A stretch of 64,000 nucleotides of DNA from Hyperoplus lanceolatus (GCA_026929865.2 CM049396.1:38938501-39002500), one strand, 5' to 3'. Shown: positions 22,194-34,231, counted from the stretch's first letter. A program made the numbers and translations. Notes: generated from the sequence alone by a model not told the origin.

Positions 22194-22291
22194 GTAAAAA
22201 GACAGCAATACAACAAGTTATACACATCGGAGAGCATTCACGTGGAACATCATCCATCTCAAAGCAGCCATTAGTCACATTTAATCTCAAG

Positions 22292-23705
22292 ATGAGTCAG
22301 AAAAGTTCCAAGACTGTCAAGGAGCGAATAGAAGCCACGCACAGTGAAGCTAACGGGGAAAACCAGTCTCTGAGTACTCGTTCCAGAACAAGTACTTCAT
22401 CTTCAAGTTCAAAGGCCATTTTTGCCGTCGCAAGAGCAAGAGCGAAAGCCATAGCAGCTGAAGCCAGAGCGTCCTATGCTCAACGGGAGATAGATTTAAA
22501 GGTCGAACAAGCCCGCTTAAAAGCCACCTTCGAAGCCCTTCAGGTAGAAAAAGAAAGAGATGCTGCTAATGCCGAAGCAGAAACGTTGGAAGCTGGCTTA
22601 GCTGAGAATGAGCTAGGATCTGCAGCCAGAAAACCCATTCCTCTCTCACCTCAAAAACGCCTACAGCACACTGAGGAATACGTGAGGGAGCAGGCCCGCA
22701 TCAAGTCAACATCCCTGCCCGTTGTGGACGATGTGGAAGGAGAGCCATTCCACTTACCCCAGATTACAGGCCGAAGACAAACTGGGCCTCCACACGATGG
22801 TTGTGCCGGACTTCCCGTTAAGAAAGAGCATGGGATGGACACCATGAGAAATCAGCCTTACAGTCAAGAACAAGCTCCCACTCCCTTCAGCCAAACCCCA
22901 TTTAGGGCACAGTACGACAGAACACCCACCAACCATGATCTCGCCAAGTGCCTAGCCCGCAATCAGCTAGTGACATCAGGCATAATCACCTTTGATGATA
23001 AACCAGAGAACTATTGGGCTTGGAAATCGTCTTTCGAAAGCGCCATCGCTGGTTTAGACCTTACCGCAGGAGAAGAGCTCGACCTTCTCAGTAAATGGCT
23101 TGGCCAAGAGTCTTCGCAGCACGTTCGCAGGATCAAGGCAGTCAACATCAGATGCCCACAAACTGGCCTTGACATGGCTTGGGAGCTCTAAGCTAGAGCA
23201 TTTTCCAAAGTTGACTAACAAAGAACCTCAAAAGCTCCGCGAACTTGGAGACCTGTTGATGGAGGTTGAAGCAGCGAAGCTAGACGGCTACCTACCTGGT
23301 CTATCATACCCGGACACATCCAGGGGGGTTCACCCTATCGCAGAAAAGTTACCATATAATCTGCAAGAAAAATGGACGTCGTTCGGGTCAAAATACAAAC
23401 GCAGCAAGAACGTCAGCTTTCCTCCATTCACTGTGTTCGTTGAGTTTGTGTGCACAGAAGCTAAAACACATATTGATCCCAGCTTCAACTACCCTGTGTC
23501 TCAAACACCATCAGACAGAAGAGAGAAGTCAGACAGGTGTACAAAAGCATTTGCATCTGTCAATAAGACAACTCTTACCCCATCTAACCATTATGGAGGC
23601 GAGAATAAATCTGTTGATCACAGTAAGCTCTGCTTCATCCATGGGAAGCCCCATCCGCTGAGTAAGTGTAGAGGCTTCAGGGAGAAGACCCTCGACGAGC
23701 GCTAA
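22292..23705 (+). pseudogene. BEL gag
   Basis: The ATG at 22292 opens a polar, alanine- and glutamate-rich coiled-coil region (residues 40-110), then the BEL capsid-like region (DDKPENYWAWKSSF, LTAGEELDLLSKWLG). A one-base shift near 23190 moves the frame. The second frame (to 23705) carries the rest of the capsid-like region and the first zinc-knuckle-like cysteines (LCFIHGKPHPLSKC). A TAA at 23703-23705 interrupts just before a second knuckle (CFRCCSATDHFAKDC, about 23735-23780). Gag forms the particle and binds RNA. Confidence 0.85.
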
Positions 23706-26700
23706 CAACTTCTCAAAAATAACTCCATATGCTTCAGATGCTGTTCAGCCACAGACCATTTTGCAAAAGACTGCAAGGTGGAAGTGCAATGTGGAGAGTG
23801 CCAGAGCGATCGTCATCCGTCAGCTCTCCATCCAGGTCCTGCACCATGGTCTTCCAGGCGCTTCCCGTCCTCTCCAGAGAACGGCGGGGAGGGAGACAGG
23901 GTCGAACCTCAGGACGTTACTGCAACGTGCACCCAGGTATGTGGACAAGGAGTGAGCGCAAGAGCATGCTCCAAGATATGTCTCGTCAATGTTTACCCAG
24001 ATGGGCACCGCGAAAAATCTAAGTGGGTCTATGCTATACTTGATGAGCAGAGCAACAGATCTCTGGCGAGATCAGAGTTCTTCAACACCATCAATATTCA
24101 AGGAGGGGAGTTTCCATACAAGCTGAAAACATGCGCAGGACTCAAAGAGACAGCCGAAGGCCCATAGTTACATCATTGAGTCAATCAACCAGAAAATCAG
24201 TCTTCCGCTACCCACCCTTCTTGAATGTAACCAGATTCCCGACAACCGATCAGAGATTCCGACTCCCGACGCAGCGTATCATCAGGCTCACCTGAGGAAG
24301 ATCGCGAATGAGATACCACCTCTAGATCCGCAAGCAGAGATACTCTTGTTGCTCGGCAGGGACATCCTGAGAGTCCATAAAATCAGGAAACAAATCAATG
24401 GGCCTCACAACGCTCCATTCGCTCAGAGGTTGGACATTGGAAGGGTAGTAGTCGGCAAAGTCTGCCTCGGGGGGGCTCACAAGCCATCTGAGGTGAGCAC
24501 CCTCAAGACTACCATATTGGAAAATGGTCGCCCAAGCTACCTGCAGCCCTGCACCAGTCAAGTGCAGGTAAAAGAAAGATTTGAACACAACCCAATCTAC
24601 CAAGCGTTGCCAGTGGTTTCCTCAGACGATTCACTGTCAACGGCAGAGGAGGAGAACCTGGGTCAATTCATCTTTCAGCGTACTACCAGGGATCACAAAC
24701 TCGCCCCCTCCATAGACGACATGAGGTTTCTGCACATCATGGACAGCGAGGTCCATCAAAACGACTGCCGGGTTGCACCTTTGCCATTTAAGACACCCAG
24801 ACAAAGGTTACCAAACAACAGAGACTGTGCCTATAATCGTCTTGTCTCGCTCCGTCGGACCTTGGAGAAGCGCCCCCAGATGAAGGCACACTTTCTGGAA
24901 TTCATGGAGAAACTTTTCAAGAACAAGTATTCAGAGGAAGCCCCTCCATTACAGGATGGCCAAGAAGTCTGGTATCTCCCCTCTTTTGGAGTCTACCATC
25001 CGAAGAAGCCGGAGCAGATCCGCGTCGTTTTCGACTCAAGTGCAGCCTATCAAGGGGTCTCCCTGAACGACGTGCTTCTCCGAGGACCGGACATGAACAA
25101 CACTCTCATTGGTGTGCTCATGAGGTTTAGGAGAGAGCTTGTCGCTATCACTGCCGATGTCCAGCACATGTTTCACTGTTTTGTTGTGAAAGAAGACCAT
25201 TGAGATTTTCTGCGCTTCCTGTGGTATCGCAACAACGACCTCGACAGTGACATCGTGGACTACAGAATGCGCGTACACGTCTTTGGGAATAGCCTTTCCC
25301 CAGCCGTCGCCATCTACGGTCTAAGGAGGGCAGCGAGGGAAGAAGAAGATGACTTTGGCAGCGATGCAAGAAGGGTAATCGAGAGAGAGTTCTACGTCGA
25401 TGACTTGCTGAAGTCATGCCCCACCGAAGCGGAGGCCATCAGTATCCTCAAGCGAGCTCAACAAATGCTTGCAGTCTCCAACCTAACGCTACACAAAGTG
25501 GCCTCAAACCGACAAGCCGTAGTCGATGCTTTTAGCCTTGAAGACCAGGCCAAAGACGTTCAAGATCGTGATTTCTTCACAGACGATATGCCACTGCAAC
25601 GGACACTGGGAGTGTCATGGAGCATAACAGCAGACAAGTTCGTGTTTCAAGTTGCCGCCGAACAGAAACCCTTTACCCGGCGAGGAGTGCTATCAACAGT
25701 GAATAGCATATACGACCCCCTCGGCTTCCTTACCCCAGTAACAATACAAGGAAGGCTGCTCCTCAGGGAACACTCTACACAAGCCGAAGATTGGGACTCT
25801 CCGCTTCCTAAGGATATGGAAGCAGAGTGGGACAGATGGAGGGCCTCTCTCCAGGACCTCCAACATCTCAAAATTCCGCGAGCTTACACGTCTACTTCAA
25901 CCAGCAATGCTCAGCTCAGGGAGCTATGCATCTTCGCAGATGCATCAGTGAAGGCAGTTTCAGCCGTGGCCTACGTCAAGGTAACCAACCATGCTGGTAA
26001 CGTAGAAGTCAGCTTTGTCTTCGGAAAGGCTAGGCTCGCCCCAAAACCGGACCTTTCTATTCCTCGATTGGAACTCTGTGCCGCAGTGCTTGCCGTCGAG
26101 ATAGCGGATATGATACTGGAAGAAATGGATCTGAAGTTCGACAGTGTTAAGTACTACACCGACAGTAAGGTGGTACTTGGCTACATTCATAATCATTCCA
26201 GGAGGTTCTACGTTTACGTGAACAACAGGGTTCAGCGAATTCACCAGTCCTCTACTCCAGAACAGTGGCAGCATGTTTCCACCGATCACAACCCAGCAGA
26301 CCATGGTTCTAGATCCGTACCTGCATCGCTTCTGGGGAGTACGACATGGCTCACAGGACCAGCCTTTATTTGGAAACCATCTTTACTTGAACCAGCACCT
26401 CAAGAGACCTATGATCTGGTCAATCCGATCTCAGACGTTGAGATACGCCCACAAGTTGTGGTTCACATCACTAATGTCACTAAGGACATTCTGAACACGG
26501 CACGCTTTGAGCACTTCTCCGACTTTAATACTCTCATTAAGGCAGTAGGACACCTACTTCACATTGCCCGGTCCTTCACTCAAGCTCGACGAGGAGACAA
26601 CTGCCATGGGTGGCACATCTGCCGCAAGAGTCCGACAGAGGAGGAGTTGGAGAAAGCTAAGGAACTAGTTATCAAGAGTGTGCAACATGAGTGCTACTCA

Positions 26701-28032
26701 GAAGAGCTAACGTGCATCGAAACATCACTCAACCTTCCTCTCTCCAGTGGTCTGCGGAAGCTGCACCCTTTCCTTGACAGCACTGGAATCCTCAGAGTTG
26801 GAGGTCGCATCACACAGGCAAAGTTAAGCATAGACGAAACCAACCCCATCATCGTTCCAGGCCGTCACCATCTGGGAACCCTCATTGTGCGTCATCACCA
26901 CCAGGCCGTGAAACATCAAGGCAGGAATTTTACTGAGGGCGCCATCAGAGCGTCTGGAATATGGCTGGTTGGAGCTAAACGAAGCATTAGTGGTCTGCTC
27001 TTCAAATGTGTGACCTGCAGGAGGCTCCGCGAGAAAACAGAGCCCCAACAGATGTCAGACCTGTCAGCTGAGCGACTACAGGTGGCACCACCTTTTTCCT
27101 ATGTGGGAGTCGATGTTTTCGGGCCTTGGGAGGTGCTTTCCCGCCGCACCAGAGGAGAGCATGCCAACAGTAAACGTTGGGCCGTGTTGTTCTCGTGTAT
27201 GTGTGCACGAGCCGTGCACATCGAGATCATCGAAACTATGAGTGCGAGCAGCTTCATTAATGCACTCAGAAGGTTTTTCGCTATCAGAGGACCTGCAAAG
27301 CAACTACGCTCAGACTGCGGCACCAACTTCGTGGGTGCTTGCCGAGAGCTGGAAATGGATGGGTCCCACTCCGACCCGCAGAGCGTGGAGAAGTATCTGG
27401 AGACGCAGAAATGCACCTGGGTATTTAACCCACCTCATTCGTCTCATATGGGCGGTGTGTGGGAGCGGATTGTCGGAGTTTCACGTCGCATCCTGGACTG
27501 CATGCTTCTTGAAGAGAAGTCACGTTTAACTCATGAGGTCCTGACAACCCTCAAGGCTGAAGTCAGCGCCATCATCAATGCAAGGTCTCTCATTCCTGTA
27601 TCTTCTGATTCAGAATCTCCTGTCATCCTTTCTCCCCTGGTACTCCTGACCCAGAAAACTGGAGCTCCTCCACCTCCACCTAGCGACTTCAAGAAAGGAG
27701 AACTTCTCAAGGAAGAGTGGAAGCGAGTCCAGAGTTTGGCAGACACATTTTGGACTAGGTGGCGCCGGGAGTATTTGAGCACCCTGCAGAGCCGGCGGAA
27801 ATGGGTAGACAAGAGGCCTAACCTCAAGCAAGGAGACGTGGTCGTAATGAAAGATTCTCAAGCGAAGCGGAACCACTGGCCTATGGCCATCATCACAAAG
27901 ACCCTTCCGGGCCAGGATGGGTTGGTAAGGAAAGTGGATCTCCGTGTGATCAAAGAAGGCAAGCCAAAGGTTTTCTCTAGACCTGTTACGGAGGTGGTCC
28001 TTCTTCTGTCTCCGGAAGACTCTTTAGATTAG
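23706..28032 (+). pseudogene. BEL/Pao pol (protease, reverse transcriptase, RNase H, integrase)
   Basis: The protease region lies at about 24020-24160 (YAILDEQSNRSLA). A one-base shift near 24160 is followed by GRDILRVH and the linker. The reverse transcriptase spans about 24850-25700, with FDSSAAYQGVSLNDVL, ITADVQHMF and YVDD at 25393-25404; a TGA at 25201-25203 breaks it after VVKEDH. RNase H follows (FADAS at 25932, YTDSKVVLGY at about 26155). The integrase spans about 26700-27700: FKCVTCRR, then catalytic D (YVGVDVFGPW), D (RSDCGTNF) and E (GGVWERIVG), all present. The frame from 25255 to 28032 is 925 codons without a stop, which fits a recent death. Confidence 0.9.
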
Positions 28033-28062
28033 TAGGAGTTATATGGAGTCTTTTCAAAGACC

Positions 28063-28074
28063 CCAGACGGGGAG
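28063..28074 (+). promoter_or_regulatory. BEL polypurine tract
   Basis: AGACGGGGAG lies directly before the 3' LTR and would prime plus-strand DNA synthesis. Confidence 0.6.
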
Positions 28075-28694
28075 TGTTCTGGACACTGTGTGGTTTTATG
28101 TTTGTTAAATCCCCTAGTGGTGTTCTATGATAGTGCAGCCTGCTATAAAACAGGAAGTAGCCATTTTGAAGGGTCAGTCTACATGTGGCAGTCGAGCGAT
28201 GATTCCCAGCTCCACAATCTTGTGCCATCTTTCGATCTGGTAGCTGTTAGACGCATTGTCTGTAAGTAAATGTTTAAGTTGGAAGTATATTGACCTAGAA
28301 AACCCTTTATTTCCAGCTTTTAGCGAGAATTATGTTTATTTCTCAACACGTTTATTTTGTACATCTACATGCTACGTTATACCTCATGCTTAACCGTTAG
28401 CGTCATTAGGCTTTTTGCTAGCCTCTTAATTCATGTTCATTTGTTAGCATGTTCACTTGTTGTTAGCATAGCCTCCATTGTGTGTCCTTTTCATACTTAA
28501 TGTAGGATGTATGCTTTGTACACATACTTCTTCGGAACTGTAATGCCAACATTTCTTTTTATTCTTGTGTTACAGTTTTACAATCTACGAGCTTCAGTAA
28601 AAATACTCAACACAGAATCCTGTTCTCCTCGAGTTATTGAAGTTCATGTTTAACTGACTGGATAGCTGGATGTTCATCTAGTGAGAACAGTACA
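28075..28694 (+). repeat. BEL 3' LTR (620 bp)
   Basis: Same length as the 5' LTR. By eye seven substitutions separate the two: two near CTCATGCC/CTTGTGCC, and one each near CATTTTGTG, CACGTACT, CATTACTTT, CAATACAG and ATCCCGTT. It ends TACA at 28694, followed by the GTGAT target duplication. Confidence 0.93.
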
Positions 28695-28699
28695 GTGAT

Positions 28700-28935
28700 C
28701 TAGTACATTTATCTATTGCTATGCTATATGTTACTGCTGTTTGTCTAACTTCTGTTGCTATGTTGAATATGTTATTGTTGTCTATGTGTGATTTTACTGG
28801 CTATAGTACAGTGTTGTCTTGTTCTCTCCCTCTCCCCTTTCCCCCCAGGAGGTCATTCACCTCCTACCAGGCCATTGCTTAAATAAGACATTGTTTCTTA
28901 GCAATTTTTGCCTGTTTAAATAAAGGTTGATGAGC
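28700..28935 (+). other. 3' UTR of the plus-strand LINE
   Basis: Directly after the BEL target duplication, the sequence continues the LINE whose ORF stops at 21572. It is T-rich, contains TTTAAATAAAGGTTGATGA at its end (28915-28933), and then unrelated sequence begins. Confidence 0.6.
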
Positions 28936-28951
28936 AGGTGGTATTTCCACG

Positions 28952-29094
28952 CTGGCCTGGGAACGCCTCGGGATCCCCCAGTCAGAGCTGGTTGAGGTGG
29001 CCCGGGAAAGAGAAGTTTGGGGTTACCTGCTCAAGCTGCTGCCTCCGCGACCCGATTTCGGATGAGCGGTTGAAGATGATGATGATGGAGCAGG
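28952..29094 (+). mobile_element. Rex3/RTE-type LINE 3' end
   Basis: The plus strand reads the last codons of an RTE reverse transcriptase (WERLGIPQSELVEVARERE, then GYLLKLLPPRPDF, stop), followed at once by GGTTGAAGATGATGATGATGG. The short 3' UTR with a trinucleotide-repeat tail is the hallmark of Rex3/RTE elements. Only about 140 bp is present, a strongly 5'-truncated copy. Confidence 0.8.
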
Positions 29095-29760
29095 TGGATA
29101 GCCTGCCTGTCGGGGATAGCGGCGGTTGTCACGCGGTGGCTGACTGCTGGAAGGCAGCGGTCCTACCGAGAAATGGCTAACCACAACGTTAACGGTGGTC
29201 ACCCAGCAAGGATTGCACGCCGAAATAAGCAGCAGCAGAAGCACCAGTGCGTAGTCGAAAGACCCAGGTAAGGGCCGTAGGAAACAAATTAAAATAAAAT
29301 AATTCAGGAGGGAGAAGCGGCAGCCAAACGCGCCAGCGTCCTCTCGCCTCCGTCGTCCAGATTCACAGTGGTATTCTGTTCCACTACACTACCATTCAAA
29401 AACTGTGAAAACAGATATAGTCAAAAACTTGAGGTGACACACACGTAGATCTGCAGTGACAATCCGCGAGTCGCGGCCGATAATCAGTGTGCATTAATCA
29501 ATACAATCGGCCATGTAAAACATGCAATCTTTCTTCCCGTTTTCGGTTTTGTGCCCCGAGAGCTTTCTTTTCTGCCTCTCCAACTTTAGGTCCCTGTCAT
29601 CAGATGACAACACGATACAAATGAAAGCTCTCACGCTGTAGCGCGTGCTCGAGGGGGCGCGCACTGGAGCGCCTATAGTGTTGGGAGGAGGAGGCGAAGG
29701 AGCGGAGGGCGCCTTATCACTGACGTGCTTCTGTTATTGATCATATCATTTACACAAACG
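29095..29760. other. Unassigned, locally GC-rich sequence
   Basis: No gene or repeat that I recognise. A purine-rich block GGGAGGAGGAGGCGAAGGAG lies near 29683. Confidence 0.4.
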
Positions 29761-31765
29761 CTGTTAAATACAGAAAAATGCCGACTCCAAATAATTTTCC
29801 CCCGATCGCTTTGGCGCCCCTCTAGTGCATACCCACTTTTTGCGCCACTGTATATACACTTTGCGTTGAGGAGCGTGACAGCCCTTGGCACAAAGGTAGC
29901 CCTTCTCCTGTGTCCTGCAGGCAGGGCAGCGAAGCCGGCGACCCGATGGGAGCCACTCGAACGATGAGAAGAGGGAGTGTGAAGGGTCCTGCATGATATG
30001 GTTGGCTAACTTGCATGTTAAATGTTCATGCACAGCTTACAGTCCTGAGGGGTAACTCAATGATTTTGGAACATACAGTGGCAGTCCTCTGCAGGCGGTT
30101 TCTGTTCTGGAGGGTAGGAACCAGCAGGTTATGGAGAAGGTGATGATGCTCTTGATGAAGGAGTAGTAAAAAGTCTGGAGGATGATCTTACTTACTGCTA
30201 AGGAGTTGAGCTTCCTTAGAAGGTACTGCCTCTGGTGACATTTCTTGAGAATCTCCTCGGTGTTGGAGGAGAATTTCAGCAAACTGTCGAAGATGGTACC
30301 CAGATATTCGTACTCCTCCACAAGCTCAACAGGCTACCCATGCATTGTGGTGGGGACTCCTGTAGCCAGCGCCCTCTGCTTGTCTGAAAAGGTCACCACC
30401 ATCACCTTGGTCTTATTGATGTTCAGCTCCAGACAAGAGCTGTCGCACCAATCGACAAACTCCTGGAAAGCTGATCTAAATTGCTCTGAGGGACCGGATA
30501 GCAAAGACAGGAGGACTGTGTCGTCAGCATATTTTACCAAGTGAGAGTTGGGCTCTATAAAACTGCAGTCATCGGTGTAGAGGATGAAAAGTAGCGGGGA
30601 GAGTCAGTGGAAGAGTGTGGTGTAAGTCAGAGAAGGTGTTGTTTACCAGCAATCTCTGTGATCTGTGGGTTAGGAAGTCCAGTAATCACAGGATGAGCTG
30701 GTCTTCCAGGTTAAAGCGGGAGGAGAGTTTGTTAGCCACGATGTGAGGCTTAAGGGTGTTGAATGCGGAGGAGAAATCTACGAACAGCAGTCTGACTGAG
30801 GATTGTGGTAGCTCCAAGTGCCTGTGTACAGTGTACAGGATGAATTTTTTCGCATCATTAATGCCTCTGCTCGTGCGATATGCAAATTGGAGTGGGTCTA
30901 TCAGAGAGTTTGTTTCTCTGATGACGTGTTGTTTTACTATTCTCTCCATAGCTTTCATCACGAGGGAGGTGAGGGCCACAGGTCTTAAGTTGTTGAGTAC
31001 TTTGGTGCTACTCTTCTTAGGGATGGGGATGTCTGTGGAGTGTTTCCACATCTGGGGAACTGTACAGCTGTCAAAGGATCTTTGGAAGAGGGTCTGGAAC
31101 ACTTCTCCTAACTGTTCCGCACAGTACCTTAGAACACGGCCGCTGATGTCATCCGGGCCAGGTGAGCTGGTTTCTTTAGTCCTCCTCAGGGCTCTCACCA
31201 CGTCCACTGTGTTAAAGGTGAGTGCACAGCTGCTGGGTTGAAGTCTGGTCCTAATCTCGTCTAGCTGGGTGGCGTTGTCTTTCTCGAATCTGGTGTTGCG
31301 GCTGGTGGTGGCATTGTTCACAGCAGCCATGTTTTTTAAGCCCTGCCAAGCTGAGCGGAGGTTCCCCTGTGTGAATTTTGTCTCCACTTTTTGTTTGTAT
31401 TCCAGCTTGGCTGCTTTAATGGCACGCTTTACTTTTTTGTTAACCTCGCTCTTCTCAGATTCGGTGCCAGTGAAAAATACACTCAACAAAAATATAAACG
31501 CAACACTTTTGTTTTTGCTCCCATTTTTCATGAGATGGACTTAAAGATCTAAAATTCATCTCCAAAGGCGTTTCAGAGAATATGGCAGTACATCCAACCG
31601 GCCTCACAACCGCAGACCACGTGTAATCACACCAGCCCACGACCTCCACATCCAGCAGGTTCACCTCCAAGATCGTCTGAGACCAGCCACTGAGACAGCT
31701 GCTGAAACAATTGGTTTGCATAACCAAACAATTTCTGCACAAACTGTCAGAAACCGTCTCAGGGA

Positions 31766-31864
31766 AGCTCAACTGCATGCTCGTCGTCCTCATCGCCGAT
31801 GAGGACGACGAGCATGCAGTTGAGCTGGAGTCAGGTCTTGAGGGGTCTTGACCTGACTCCAGCT
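31766..31864. repeat. Two overlapping inverted repeats inside the Tc1 remnant
   Basis: The arms at 31766-31795 and 31797-31826 are a perfect 30-bp inverted repeat with a one-base centre. A second perfect 15-bp inverted repeat (31823-31837 and 31850-31864) overlaps it, with a 12-base loop. The other Tc1 copy in this window has no such structure, so the inverted segment was added here. Confidence 0.9.
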
Positions 31865-32187
31865 TGTCGCCGTAACAGACTTGAGCGGGCAAATGCTCAC
31901 ATTCGATGGCGTCTGGCACGTTGGAGAGGTGTTCTCTTCACGGATGAATCTCGGTTTACATTGTTCAGGGCAGATGGCAGACAGCGTGTGTGGCGTCGTG
32001 TGGGTGAGCGCTTTGCTGATGTCAATGTTATGGATCGAGTGGCCCATGGTGGTGGTGGGGTTATGGTATGGGCAGGCATCTGTTATGGATGAAGAACATA
32101 GGTGCATTTTAATGATGGCATTTTGAATGCACAGAGATACCGTGATGAGATCCTGAGGCCCATTATTGTACCATACATCCATGAACA

Positions 32188-32188
32188 T

Positions 32189-32227
<39 letters not shown>

Positions 32228-32318
32228 TTATTATTCTTTCGGACAATTCCACACAATACACAATTTTCTCTTGCAAATATTCATACATCATACTTTGTGT
32301 TGTCCGACACATCACCTC
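32188..32318 (+). repeat. (ATTT)n microsatellite with AT-rich insertion
   Basis: An (ATTT)n run followed by about 90 bp lacking in the other Tc1 copy. It splits the transposase frame between HIHEH-like and FQQDN sequence. The flanking CTTTCGGACAA and TTGTCCGAC segments are inverted repeats. Confidence 0.7.
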
Positions 32319-33849
32319 ACGTTTCAGCAAGATAATGCACGGCCCCATGTTGCAAGGATCTGTACACAATTCTTGGAAGCTGAAAATGTCCCAGTTCTTG
32401 CATGGCCAGCATACTCACCGGACATGTCACCCATTGAGCATGTTTGGGATGTACTTGACCGGCGTATACGACAGCGTGCACCACTTCCCACTAATATCCA
32501 GCAACTTCGCACAGCCATTGAAGAGGAGTGGACCAACATTCCACAGGCCACAATTGACAATCTGATAAACTCTATGCGAAGATGTGTTGCACTGCATGAG
32601 GAAAATGGTGGTCACACCAGATACTGACTGGTTCTGAGTCCTCAGACCCCCAATAAAGCAAAAAAACACATTTCAGGGTGGCCTTTTATTGTGGACAGTC
32701 TAAGGCACACCTGTGCACTAATCATGATGTCAGATCAGCATCTTGATGTGGCACACCTGTGAGGTGGGATGGATTATCTCAGCAAAGCAGAAGTGCTCAC
32801 TATCACATTTAGACAGATTTGTGAACAATGTTTGAGAGAAATGGTAATATTGTGTATCTTGAATGAATTTTAGATCTTTAAGTCCATCTCATGAAAAATG
32901 GGAGCAAAAACAAAAGTGTTGCATTTATATTTTTGTTGAGTGTACTATCTTTTTTTTGTTGATGTTGATTGAGCTCCTTGGTAACCCAGGATTTATTGTT
33001 GGGGGAGATAGTGACAGTTTTGGATGGAATAATGCTGTCCACACAGAATGAGACATAAGAGGAGACTGTGTCCACTTGCTCATTGAGGGGGGTTAAAAAG
33101 TTACTCCAGTCTGTGGACTCAAACCATCCTTGGAGAGCTAGTATGCTGTCATTAGTCCACAGCTTGATTTTCTTAAATCTTTACCCTCCTTATAATGGGA
33201 ATGTATGCCCGGATGAGGTGAACGGTATTGTGATCAGCGGAGCCCTAAGGGGGGAGTGCAACCGACCTGTATGCATCTGGTAGTGACCCGTAGCATTTGT
33301 CCAGCGTCTTCCCCAAGTGGGTACTGCATGTAACATATTGGTGAAAACCTTTTAAGGGATTTTCCAGGGGAGCAGTGGTTGAAATCACCCATGATAAAAA
33401 GTTTAGAGTCTGGTGAGATACATTCCAGTCTATTCAGTGATGTTGTGATATGTTCAGTAGCAGCTGCAGCATTAGCTTTGGGATGGATGAACATCAGTAT
33501 TAAAAAGAGCTTTGGGAATTCCCTGGGTAAATAAAAGGGGCAAAGGGAGACAGCCAATAGTTCAATGTTAGTGGTGCACAATTTCTCTCTTACCACAGCC
33601 ATTGATCACCAGCGTGAACTCACGTTAAGACAAACACCGTCGCCATGTTGTTTGCCAGTGAGCTCACTGTCTCTGTCCAGTCTTATCGGGGGAGCGAAGC
33701 CATCAATGTGCAGCATGTTGTCACTGTCATTGTTGTTCAGCCAGGTTTCCGTAAATGCCAGAACTCTCATCAGTGGTGTCGTTAAGTGGAATGGAGATGT
33801 CAGTCTCTTCTGAGCTACTGTAGACAATCACTTTATTTTGGTGACCAGC

Positions 33850-34175
33850 GTATACAGCCATGCCAATGGCACAACTCTCAGAAATTTACTTTGCACTTGC
33901 TGCTCCGCCCTTGTAGAACCAACTGCCACCTGGCATATGCGATTCCCTCTCCATTTCTGCCTTTAATCAAGGTTCAAAACCCATCTGTACACCCTGGTTT
34001 TTCCTCCCCATTATCTATCTTACCTCTGCACTACTATATTTGTTTACATGTGGATGTCTGGGCTTTATGTTTATTTTTGTTATTGTTATTTTACCTTCAT
34101 TTTTTACCTACTGAATGCACTATGTTCAGCACTTTGGACAGTGCAAACTGTTATAAATGTGCTTTTATAAATACA

Positions 34176-34177
<2 letters not shown>
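33850..34177 (+). mobile_element. LINE 3' end, CR1/L2 type, 5'-truncated
   Basis: The plus strand reads a degenerate C terminus (RFKTHLYTLVF-like near 33968-34000), then a T-rich 3' UTR with CTTTGGACAGTG and TTTATAAATA before a tetranucleotide tail. Ending in a short tandem repeat is usual for CR1/L2 3' ends. Confidence 0.55.
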
Positions 34178-34220
<43 letters not shown>

Positions 34221-34231
34221 TTTACTCACTC

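Larger units (their letters stand above)
21574..28694 (+). mobile_element. BEL/Pao LTR retrotransposon, 7.1 kb, near-complete
   Basis: Two 620-bp LTRs flank gag and pol. The 5-bp target duplication GTGAT occurs at 21569-21573 and 28695-28699. Gene order is gag, protease, reverse transcriptase, RNase H, integrase, as in BEL/Pao. The LTRs differ at 7 positions by eye (about 1.1%), so the insertion is fairly young. Four lesions (frameshifts near 23190 and 24160, stops at 23703 and 25201) make this copy non-autonomous, though its LTRs and cis sequences could still be mobilised. It sits in the stop codon of a LINE whose 3' UTR continues after the second LTR. Confidence 0.93.
31560..32625 (+). pseudogene. 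Tc1 transposase remnant
   Basis: Plus-strand segments encode the transposase from the end of the DNA-binding region onward. About 31560-31795 matches residues from roughly 48 to 120 of the full-length copy at 47197-48222. 31865-32185 covers the first catalytic Asp (FTDESRFTLF) and the GGGGVMVWAG region. 32320-32625 covers QQDNARPH and SPIEHVWDVLDRRIRQ to the C-terminal HTRY. The catalytic glutamate is still encoded here (GAG), unlike in the full-length copy. The start codon and helix-turn-helix region are deleted, and two further lesions break the frame. Confidence 0.85.
31480..32942 (+). mobile_element. Broken Tc1-type transposon
   Basis: The inverted termini start CACTCAACAAAAATATAAA; the left one runs to about 31558 and the right one from about 32866. 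TA flanks both ends (31478-31479 and 32943-32944), as for Tc1/mariner. The sequence is closely related to the element at 45950-48505 but lacks the 5' part of the transposase gene. It carries an inverted-duplication lesion at 31766-31864 and an (ATTT)n-containing insertion at about 32188-32318. Confidence 0.88.
29850..33827 (-). pseudogene. L2-type LINE with a Tc1 insertion, multiple frame breaks
   Basis: Reading leftward: 33827-33606 gives TETWLNN-type endonuclease sequence. 33602-33234 continues it (KLFIMGDFNHC, PPLGL). 33075-32943 gives the linker. After the Tc1 element (31480-32942) the linker resumes at 31477. 31440-30686 holds the reverse transcriptase N-terminal half (SSPGPDDISGRVLR, PIPKKSS, LRPVALTSLVMKAMERIV, LQFAYRTSRG, LFVDFSSAFNT). 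30540-30334 has KYADDTVLLSLL, and 30321-29850 has the C-terminal domain (HSLFSSFEWLPSGRR). At least four stops or shifts are present. The catalytic YADD remains, but some reverse-transcriptase sequence near 30600-30680 is eroded. Confidence 0.8.

Noticed and set aside
30756..31241. A 161-codon plus-strand frame
   Set aside because: Antisense to the L2-type reverse transcriptase, which has the conserved motifs on the minus strand.
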